8,169 bases of DNA. Source: Chloroflexota bacterium. GTDB taxonomy: Bacteria; Chloroflexota; Limnocylindria; Limnocylindrales; CSP1-4. How positions within the stretch are numbered: the stretch's first letter is position 1; each line of letters begins with the position of its first letter. This document shows positions 1-5,250 of this stretch, piece by piece. The stretch lies in assembly GCA_021812735.1 (NCBI GenBank), contig JAKAMV010000420.1, positions 1 through 8,169 on the forward strand, given 5' to 3'. The notes beneath the pieces are model-generated. The model was given only the letters and a program-made list of their open reading frames with translations, ran no database searches and had not been told where the DNA came from. A program made the translations under genes and the position numbers.

Positions 1-70
1 CGAACCCCAGCCCGCACGGCGCGACGGCAGGGGGCCAGCACGCGGCTCGCCGACGACGGCTATGCCGGGA

Positions 71-166
71 GGTTGCGCGGCCCCCGCGCGGCCGCGCCGA
101 TCGCGGGTTGCGCGGGCCCCGCGCGGCCGCGCCGATCGCGGGTTGCGCGGACAGCCGGTTGCGCGG
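71..166. repeat. 35-bp tandem repeat with extra 10-bp copies
   Basis: Two contiguous 35-bp copies (71-105 and 106-140) differ at a single base (position 81 C versus 116 G). The first 10 bases of the unit, GGTTGCGCGG, recur at 141-150 and again at 157-166, giving four copies of that decamer. Each full unit contains the 12-bp perfect palindrome GCGCGGCCGCGC (86-97 and 121-132) and a CGATCG near its end. The array ends about 48 bases before the transaldolase ATG, in its leader or promoter zone. The period is not a multiple of three. There are no unique spacers, so it is not a CRISPR array. Possible roles are a regulator-binding array, leader-RNA structure, or simple replication-slippage duplication; the sequence does not decide among them. 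Confidence 0.85.
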
Positions 167-196
167 ATCGCCCCGCTGCCCGACCCTTAGCGGATC

Positions 197-203
197 AAGG
201 AGG
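197..203 (+). promoter_or_regulatory. Ribosome binding site of transaldolase
   Basis: AAGGAGG is a near-perfect match to the 16S anti-Shine-Dalgarno sequence and sits 11 bases before the ATG at 215. It fixes that ATG as the start of the transaldolase and suggests efficient translation. Confidence 0.85.
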
Positions 204-214
204 ACCACCGCCCG

Positions 215-1297
215 ATGAACGCCCCCGCCCAGCTGCACAACCTGGGCCAGAGCCTCTGGCTCGACAACATCACCCGCGATCTGCTCGACTCCGGGACCCT
301 CGCCCGCTACATCGCGGAGCTGTCGGTGACCGGCCTGACGTCCAACCCGACGATCTACGACAAGGCGATCGGCGGTTCCGCCGCGTATGACGCCGCGGTC
401 CGCTCCGCCGCCTCGCGCGGCCTCTCCGCGGAGGCCACGTTCTTCGAGCTCGCCCTCGAGGACCTCACGCGTGCCGCGGACCTGTTCCGCCCGGTCCACG
501 ACCGGACGGCGGGCGTGGACGGCTTCGTCTCGCTCGAGGTGTCGCCGCTCCTCGCCTACGACGCCGCGGCCACCGCCGCCGAGGCCGCCCGGCTCCACGC
601 GGCCGGCGGACGCCCGAACCTGTTCATCAAGATCCCGGGCACGCCCGAGGGTCTGCCGGCGATCGAGGATTCCATCGCGAACGGCGTGCCGGTCAACGTG
701 ACGCTGCTGTTCAGCCCCGCCCAGTACGCGGCCTGCATGGATGCTTACACGCGCGGGGTCGAGCGTCGGGTGGCCGCCGGCCTGCCGCCCTACGTCGCGT
801 CCGTCGCCTCGTTCTTCGTCTCCCGCTGGGACGCGGCCATCGCGTCGAGGGTCCCGGCCGAGCTCAAGAACGGCCTCGGGCTCGCCATCGGCGCCAAGGC
901 ATACGCGGACTACCGCGCCTACTTCGCCTCGGACCGCTGGGGCCGGCTGCTCAACGAGGGCGCGCGCCCGCAGCGCCTGCTGTTCGCGAGCACGGGCACC
1001 AAGGACCCCGCCGCGTCGGACGTGCTGTACATCTCCGGGCTCGCCGCGCCGCACACGGTCAACACGATGCCCGAGGACACGCTCCTCCACTTCGCCGACC
1101 ACGGCACGGTGCCGGGCGCGCTGTCCGCCGACCCCGCCGGCGCGGACGCGGCGCTCGCGGCCTACGAAGCAGTCGGGATCGACATCGACGCGCTGGGCCA
1201 CGAGCTCCAGGTGAAAGGCGCCCAGGCCTTCGTGGACTCCTGGAACTCGCTGATGGGGCGGATCGAGACGAAGGCTGGGCAGGTCGCAGCGGGCTGA
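215..1297 (+). CDS. tal: Transaldolase
   Basis: A 360-residue transaldolase of the non-oxidative pentose phosphate pathway. It moves a dihydroxyacetone unit from sedoheptulose 7-phosphate to glyceraldehyde 3-phosphate, giving erythrose 4-phosphate and fructose 6-phosphate, in the cytoplasm. Family motifs seen in order are WLDNITRDLL (15-24), LTSNPTIYDKAI (41-52), FVSLEVSP (104-111), NLFIKIPGT (135-143), NVTLLFS (161-167), ASFFVSRWD (198-206) and LLFASTGTKDP (255-265). Lys139 in the IKIPGT motif is the expected Schiff-base lysine. The length fits the roughly 360-residue transaldolase group typical of high-GC Gram-positive bacteria and relatives, and there is no C-terminal glucose-6-phosphate isomerase fusion. 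The ATG start is supported by the AAGGAGG site at 197-203. The gene stands alone on + and converges on transketolase, its pathway partner. A hairpin terminator follows 24 bases after the stop. Confidence 0.95.
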   Translation: MNAPAQLHNLGQSLWLDNITRDLLDSGTLARYIAELSVTGLTSNPTIYDKAIGGSAAYDAAVRSAASRGLSAEATFFELALEDLTRAADLFRPVHDRTAGVDGFVSLEVSPLLAYDAAATAAEAARLHAAGGRPNLFIKIPGTPEGLPAIEDSIANGVPVNVTLLFSPAQYAACMDAYTRGVERRVAAGLPPYVASVASFFVSRWDAAIASRVPAELKNGLGLAIGAKAYADYRAYFASDRWGRLLNEGARPQRLLFASTGTKDPAASDVLYISGLAAPHTVNTMPEDTLLHFADHGTVPGALSADPAGADAALAAYEAVGIDIDALGHELQVKGAQAFVDSWNSLMGRIETKAGQVAAG

Positions 1298-1321
1298 CGC
1301 GGTCCCCGTCCAGCCACCGAC

Positions 1322-1351
1322 GAAGCCCGGCCCGCGCCGGGCTTCTCGTTT
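1322..1351 (+). terminator. Intrinsic terminator after transaldolase
   Basis: A perfect 10-bp stem, GAAGCCCGGC at 1322-1331 paired with GCCGGGCTTC at 1336-1345, closes a 4-base loop and is followed by TCGTTT. The T-tract is short, but the stem is strong and sits 24 bases after the transaldolase stop. The hairpin is symmetrical, so it could also affect transketolase transcripts from the other strand. On that side it is followed by GTCGGTGG rather than T residues, so any terminator action there would be weak. A smaller inverted pair, GCCGG(1415-1419)/CCGGC(1425-1429), lies closer to the transketolase stop. Confidence 0.7.
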
Positions 1352-1437
1352 CCCGGTGCGGCGGAGCGGCGGCGTGCGTGGGCCTCGGGGCGGCCCGCGC
1401 ATGGCGGCGACACTGCCGGTGTTGCCGGCCGCCGGGC

Positions 1438-3852
1438 TCAGCCGGCCGACGCGTCCAGCGCGGCCCGCACACGGGCCAGCCGCGCGTCGCGCTCGCGCAC
1501 GAAGCGCTCGATGCCGGCCAGGAGGTGCCCCGGGTCCAGGTGCGCCTCCTCGATCACCTCGTCCAGCGAGCCGCCGGTCCGCCAGCGGTCGTCCCAATCG
1601 GCGCCGAGGGAGTACGCCTCCGCCACGGGCCCGGACGCCCACTCGCGCATCAGCTTGACGGCACCATTGGTGACCACCATCGCGTCGAGGCGATGAGCCT
1701 CGGACGCCACGGCCTCGCGATAGGCCGCGTCCTGGCGCCGGAACAGCTCCTCGCTCTGCGCGGCCACGACGCGGACGTTGAGCCCGCGCGCGTCGAGCTC
1801 CGGGAACAGCGAGACCAGGTTCTGGGTGGACAGCGTGCCCCGGACGAACACGGTGCCCGCCCTCGGCTGGTCGGCGCGCCAGTCGCGGAGCACGTACGCC
1901 CCTCGGGCCGCCTCGAGGCGCGACGGCATCCCGAGGGCCGCCCGGTCCGGCAGCGTGATCGGCGGCCGCGTCAGGTGCAGCACCACGATCGGCACGTCCG
2001 TCCGGAAGGCCGCCGCCAGCAGCACCGGCACCTCGTTGTACTCCCACGGGTGGAGCTCCACCACATGGCCCCGCGGGAACAGCTGCATCACGCCTGGCTC
2101 GAAGATCCCGAAGTGCGTGCGCGAGTCCTCCGCCGTCTCGGGCCCCGAGTGGCCTGCCACGTACAGCAGCCGCCCGAGCCGCAGCTCCGTGTCCTGGGCC
2201 AGCTGGCTGAACAGGCGCAGCGGACCGTACGTGAGGTAGCTGAACGCGCCGTAGGTGCTCATCGCGCCCCAGAACCCGTCGAAGCGGGCGAACGGGTCGG
2301 GGGCCAGGTTCACCGAGGCGAGACCGGCCAGCAGGCCCGCGTTGCCGAACTCGGTGATCTCGGTGGGCAGGAGGGCACCGGTGGGGTTCGCCTCGCGCTC
2401 GTACCAGCCGCCGCCGCTCTCGCCGCCGAAGCCGTGGCCGAAGCCGGCGAGGTTGGTGGACTCGGCGAGGTCGGCGGACGCCGCGACGAACAGCGGGCGG
2501 CCGTGGTCGCGCAGCGCCGTGGCGTTCACCCAGCCCGCCCACGCCGCCAGGCCCGCGCGATTGGGGGCGCGCTCGCCGGGACCCTTCCACATCGACGCGG
2601 GGTAGGCCGACGGGTCGAACAGGCGCGCGTCGCCGAACACGCCCCCGCCGTCGCCCATGCGCAGCCCCGGCTCGCCCGACGGCACCGTGGCGGCGATCGC
2701 CACCAGCCGGTCGGACAGCCAGCGGACCAGCTCGGGATCGCGCCGCAGCACCGACAGCGCCACGTCGAGGTTGCGGGCAGCCTGGGCTCGGCGGGCCAGG
2801 TCGTCCGCCGGGGCGGGCTCGTCCACGCCCTCGTAGGCCACGCCGTGGCGGGCCATGAACTCCTTGCGCACCGCCCAGAACTCAGGCGCATGGCGCGGCC
2901 AGACGGCACCGTGCGAGGGCGCGTCGTACTTGCCGTAGCCGCGGCCCTTGCGGGTCCTGAACCACGCCGCCGACGGCACGCCGGCCGGGTTCTCGCCCCG
3001 CGCCGCCTCGAGCAGCGTCTGCGTGACCGGCCCCCAGGCCATGCCGCGCTCCGTGCCCGCCACGCGCCAGCCGTAGGGCGCGAACCAGTCGTGCGGCGTG
3101 CCGGGGACCACTGATGACGCCGGCCGGCCGTCGATGCCGAAGTCGTTCCAGTCCACCAGGAACACGAGGTTCGAGAGGCCGAGGCCCCAGGCGGTGTTCT
3201 TCACCTCGTGGCTGACGCCGGGGGTGAGGCCGCCCTCGCCCTCCACGGCGAACACCCGCACGTCGCCGGCGCCGGCCATGCGCAGCGCCAGCGCCTCGCC
3301 CGCGGCAACCGGCAGACCGTGACCGGACGGCCCGGTGTTCGCCTTGAGGAACAGCGTCTTGCCGGCCATCTCGGCGTGGCCCGGCAGGCCACCGCGCCGA
3401 CGCAGCGTCAGCAGGTCCTCGGGCAGCACCGTCCAGCGGCCGTCCTCGGGCAGCGCGAAGGAGGGATCGCCGTCGAGGACGGCCCGCTGGCGGAGGGAGT
3501 CGGAGAGGACCGCGAGCAGGGCGTACACGGCCGGGACCGCGTGGCCGGCCGAGAGCACGAGCCGGTCGGCGTAGCGCAGCCACGGGCGGCGCAGGTCCCA
3601 GCGCATGGCGCCTGACAGCATCAGCGCCAGCAGCAGGTGGACCTTGGAGCGCGAGCCGCCCGGGTGCCCGGACTGGCGGTCGTTGAGGGCGAGGTCCATG
3701 CACTCGTCGGCGACGTCCCTGACCAGCTCCCAGCGCTCGAAGTCGGGCTCGGCGGCCGCGAGCAGGCGGCCCGCCTCGCTGGCCGGCCGCGGGGCCTCGG
3801 CGGCAGGGCTCGGGGCACGGCCGGGGGTTGCGGCGGGGGCGGGGTCGCTCAC
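1438..3852 (-). CDS. tkt: Divergent long transketolase
   Basis: An 804-residue thiamine-diphosphate transketolase, about 140 residues longer than E. coli TktA. It should transfer two-carbon ketol units between sugar phosphates in the cytoplasm. It has an Ala/Pro-rich N-terminal extension (1-40), a cofactor-binding domain (about 41-330), a pyrimidine-binding domain (about 425-635) and a C-terminal domain containing FRRQDAAYREAV (704-715), close to the TktA motif. Aligned by eye to TktA, many active-site residues are kept: His63 (SGHPGG), His104 (SAGH), His159, His314 (SHGA), Arg432, the catalytic Glu501 (TEFGN), Phe537, His568, Asp576, His580 (RTHF) and Arg629. The oddity is in the metal-cofactor motif: the usual GDG is GEG (205-207, Glu206), yet Asn236 lies exactly 30 residues later, as expected. 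The nearby Glu of the EGISHE motif is Pro211 in PGVSHE. The GTG start overlaps the aminotransferase stop. Transketolase-fold membership is secure; exact substrates are less so. Confidence 0.88.
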   Translation of the reverse strand: MSDPAPAATPGRAPSPAAEAPRPASEAGRLLAAAEPDFERWELVRDVADECMDLALNDRQSGHPGGSRSKVHLLLALMLSGAMRWDLRRPWLRYADRLVLSAGHAVPAVYALLAVLSDSLRQRAVLDGDPSFALPEDGRWTVLPEDLLTLRRRGGLPGHAEMAGKTLFLKANTGPSGHGLPVAAGEALALRMAGAGDVRVFAVEGEGGLTPGVSHEVKNTAWGLGLSNLVFLVDWNDFGIDGRPASSVVPGTPHDWFAPYGWRVAGTERGMAWGPVTQTLLEAARGENPAGVPSAAWFRTRKGRGYGKYDAPSHGAVWPRHAPEFWAVRKEFMARHGVAYEGVDEPAPADDLARRAQAARNLDVALSVLRRDPELVRWLSDRLVAIAATVPSGEPGLRMGDGGGVFGDARLFDPSAYPASMWKGPGERAPNRAGLAAWAGWVNATALRDHGRPLFVAASADLAESTNLAGFGHGFGGESGGGWYEREANPTGALLPTEITEFGNAGLLAGLASVNLAPDPFARFDGFWGAMSTYGAFSYLTYGPLRLFSQLAQDTELRLGRLLYVAGHSGPETAEDSRTHFGIFEPGVMQLFPRGHVVELHPWEYNEVPVLLAAAFRTDVPIVVLHLTRPPITLPDRAALGMPSRLEAARGAYVLRDWRADQPRAGTVFVRGTLSTQNLVSLFPELDARGLNVRVVAAQSEELFRRQDAAYREAVASEAHRLDAMVVTNGAVKLMREWASGPVAEAYSLGADWDDRWRTGGSLDEVIEEAHLDPGHLLAGIERFVRERDARLARVRAALDASAG
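3849..3852 (-). other. GTGA start-stop overlap, aminotransferase to transketolase
   Basis: Read on the minus strand, GTGA carries both the TGA stop of the aminotransferase and the GTG start of transketolase. No strong Shine-Dalgarno sequence precedes this GTG (only GGCAGG abuts it). The next in-frame ATG (residue 52) would remove conserved sequence just before SGHPGG. Together this points to termination-reinitiation coupling, so the two proteins are probably made in linked amounts from one mRNA. Confidence 0.85.
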
Positions 3853-5033
3853 CTGCCGGCCCCGGACGTCGCCAGCGGCTCGATCACGGACCGCATCCGC
3901 ACCAGCGCCTCCCGCAGGTTCTCGCGCGAGGTCGCGTACGAGAGGCGGATGTGATTGGCGCCCGCCTGGCCGAACCCGCTCCCGGCCAGCACCGCCACGC
4001 CCGCCTCGCGCAGCAGCCGGTCGGCCAGCTCGGCGCCGGTCAGGCCGGTCCCGGAGACGTCCGGGAAGGCGTAGAACGCGCCATCGGGGCGCAGGCAGGT
4101 CACCCCGGGGATGGCGTTGAGCCCGTCCACCACCAGGTCGCGGCGGGCGCGAAACTCGGCCACCATCCGGTCCACCGCGTCCTGCGGCCCTGCGATCGCC
4201 TCCACGGCACCCACCTGCGCGAACGTGGTGGCGCCGGACACGGAGTTGATGATCAGCCGCCCGAAGCCGCGGTTGAGCCAGGACGGGACGATGGCGTAGC
4301 CGAGCCGCCAGCCGGTCATCGCCCAGGTCTTGGAGAACCCGTCGAGGACGATCGTGCGCTCCGCCATGCCCGGCAGGGCCGCGATCGAGTGGTGCTCGCC
4401 GCGGTACAGGATCCGACTGTAGATCTCGTCCGAGAGCACCACCAGGTCGTGCTCGAGGGCGATCTCCGCGATCCGCTCCAGATCGCCGCGGGTGAGCACG
4501 CCGCCGGTGGGGTTCTGCGGCGAGTTGAGCACGATCAGCCTGGTCCGCGGCGTCACCAGCGAGGCCAGCTCGTCGGGGTCCAGGCGGAAGTCGTTCTCCT
4601 GGCGGATCGCGACCGGCACCGGGACGCCGCCCGCGAAGCGCGTCACCGACTCGTAGGCGGGGAAGCCGGGGTCCGGCACGATCACCTCGTCGCCCGGGTC
4701 CGCCAGCGCCAGGATGGCGTTGTAGATGACGCCCTTGCCGCCCACCGTGACGAACACGTCCTCCGGGCCGGGGGCGAAGCCGCGGCGGCGGGCCGTGTCG
4801 GCAGCGATGGCCTCGCGCAGCTCGGGGATCCCCGGGAAGGGCGGGTAGTGCGTCCGGCCGTCGTCGATCGCCCGCTTCGCCGCCTCGCGGACGTTGGGCG
4901 GGGTGTCGAAGTCGGGCTCGCCGATCTCCAGATGGACGACGCTGCGGCCCTGGGCCTCGAGGGCTCGCGCGCGGTCCGCCGCCTCGAACGCGCTCTCGGT
5001 GCCGATGGCCGCCATTCGGGATGCGGGCTGCAT
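3849..5033 (-). CDS. PLP-dependent class I/II aminotransferase
   Basis: A 394-residue pyridoxal-phosphate aminotransferase of fold type I, at the usual length for the aspartate-aminotransferase I-gamma group. It should move an amino group between an amino acid and a 2-oxo acid in the cytoplasm. Motifs in order are EIGEPDFDTP (36-45), YPPFPGIPELREAI (63-76), VTVGGKG (95-101), NSPQNPTGG (170-178), SDEIY (201-205), GFSKTWAMTGWRLGY (232-246) and HIRLSYATS (361-369). Expected functional residues are Asn174, Asp202, Tyr205, the PLP-linking Lys235, Arg243 and the carboxylate-binding Arg363. In the cofactor-stacking region it has DPGFPAY (121-127), with Phe124 where typical aspartate aminotransferases of this group have Trp, so aspartate is not assured as substrate; alanine or another amino acid is possible. 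The ATG start has a GAGGA upstream; an in-frame ATG at residue 7 lacks one. It is the first gene of a coupled pair with transketolase. Confidence 0.9.
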   Translation of the reverse strand: MQPASRMAAIGTESAFEAADRARALEAQGRSVVHLEIGEPDFDTPPNVREAAKRAIDDGRTHYPPFPGIPELREAIAADTARRRGFAPGPEDVFVTVGGKGVIYNAILALADPGDEVIVPDPGFPAYESVTRFAGGVPVPVAIRQENDFRLDPDELASLVTPRTRLIVLNSPQNPTGGVLTRGDLERIAEIALEHDLVVLSDEIYSRILYRGEHHSIAALPGMAERTIVLDGFSKTWAMTGWRLGYAIVPSWLNRGFGRLIINSVSGATTFAQVGAVEAIAGPQDAVDRMVAEFRARRDLVVDGLNAIPGVTCLRPDGAFYAFPDVSGTGLTGAELADRLLREAGVAVLAGSGFGQAGANHIRLSYATSRENLREALVRMRSVIEPLATSGAGR

Positions 5034-5044
5034 GGGGGGGCTGG

Positions 5045-5049
5045 TCCTC
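5045..5049 (-). promoter_or_regulatory. Ribosome binding site of the aminotransferase
   Basis: GAGGA on the minus strand lies 11 bases before the ATG at 5031-5033, separated from it by CCAG and a run of seven C residues. The spacing is at the long end. The alternative in-frame ATG at 5013-5015 has no comparable site, so this element favours the upstream start. Confidence 0.55.
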
Positions 5050-5139
5050 GTGGCGATGGTCAGGTCCGCGACGTTCCCGGGCCGGGCGGCAGGCGTCCGC
5101 TGCGGGTCACTGCGGCGATTGCGGGGCGGGACACGTCAT

Positions 5140-5172
5140 CGGCCCGGCACCGCGCCGGCCCGGCACCGCGCC
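5140..5172. repeat. Perfect 16-bp tandem duplication
   Basis: GGCCCGGCACCGCGCC occurs twice back to back (5141-5156 and 5157-5172) with no mismatch, and one further base on the left fits the period. It lies in the 217-bp gap between the kinase stop and the aminotransferase start, about 107 bases upstream of the latter. It could be a paired binding site, part of a structured leader, or a recent slippage duplication. A perfect two-copy repeat in such GC-rich DNA is not strong evidence of function by itself. Confidence 0.8.
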
Positions 5173-5182
5173 AGCCGAGCCC

Positions 5183-5188
5183 ACCCTA
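5183..5188 (-). promoter_or_regulatory. Possible -10 element for the aminotransferase operon
   Basis: On the minus strand TAGGGT fits the TAnnnT pattern of a housekeeping -10 box, and the local GTTTGGTAGGGT is the least GC-rich patch in the gap. No recognisable -35 lies 17 bases upstream (GGCCAT is found there). If real, transcription would start within or beside the 16-bp duplication and give a leader of roughly 140 bases. This is a weak call from one hexamer. Confidence 0.25.
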
Positions 5189-5226
5189 CCAAACGGGCGG
5201 GCGCGATGGCCGCCGGGACGCCTGAG

Positions 5227-5246
5227 CGCGCCGGGCGCCGGGCGCG
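5227..5246 (-). terminator. GC hairpin just after the histidine kinase stop
   Basis: A perfect 6-bp stem, CGCGCC (5227-5232) with GGCGCG (5241-5246), and an 8-base loop lie 4 bases downstream of the kinase TAG. There is no T-tract after it on the minus strand, so it is at best a weak intrinsic terminator or a 3'-end stabiliser. In sequence this rich in G and C, short stems arise by chance. Confidence 0.3.
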
Positions 5247-5250
5247 GAGC

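Larger units (their letters stand above)
1..214. other. Upstream region of transaldolase, no supported gene
   Basis: No gene is supported here. All three + frames are open for long stretches because of the extreme GC content. One + frame runs in from the left edge and ends at a TAG at 188-190, so the tail of an upstream gene cannot be excluded. The frame through the 35-bp repeat changes from copy to copy, which argues against coding use of the repeats. The minus strand has stops in different frames at 60-62, 187-189 and 195-197. I could not find a convincing -35/-10 pair. The stretch holds the tandem repeat and the ribosome binding site listed separately. Confidence 0.5.

Noticed and set aside
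71..166. Repeat array as a CRISPR
   Set aside because: The copies are directly adjacent without unique spacers, and no cas genes are present.
2..190. Possible tail of an upstream + gene ending with TAG at 188-190
   Set aside because: The predicted peptide is Arg/Pro/Gly/Ala-rich without motifs, and the 35-bp period breaks the frame between copies. Sequence left of the window would be needed to decide.
73..390. 105-codon + frame overlapping the start of transaldolase
   Set aside because: It runs out of frame into transaldolase, has Pro/Arg/Ala-rich content, and the ribosome binding site at 197-203 serves the transaldolase ATG.
1378..3114. Long open frame of 578 codons on + opposite transketolase
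   Set aside because: It is antisense to a well-supported transketolase, is rich in Arg, His, Gly and Ala with no recognisable motif, and arises because stops are rare in very GC-rich DNA.
215..3852. Transaldolase and transketolase as one operon
   Set aside because: They face each other on opposite strands with a hairpin terminator between them, so they cannot share a transcript.
3828..5225. Long open frame of 465 codons on + opposite the aminotransferase
   Set aside because: Antisense shadow of the aminotransferase, with low-complexity Arg/His/Val composition and no family motif.
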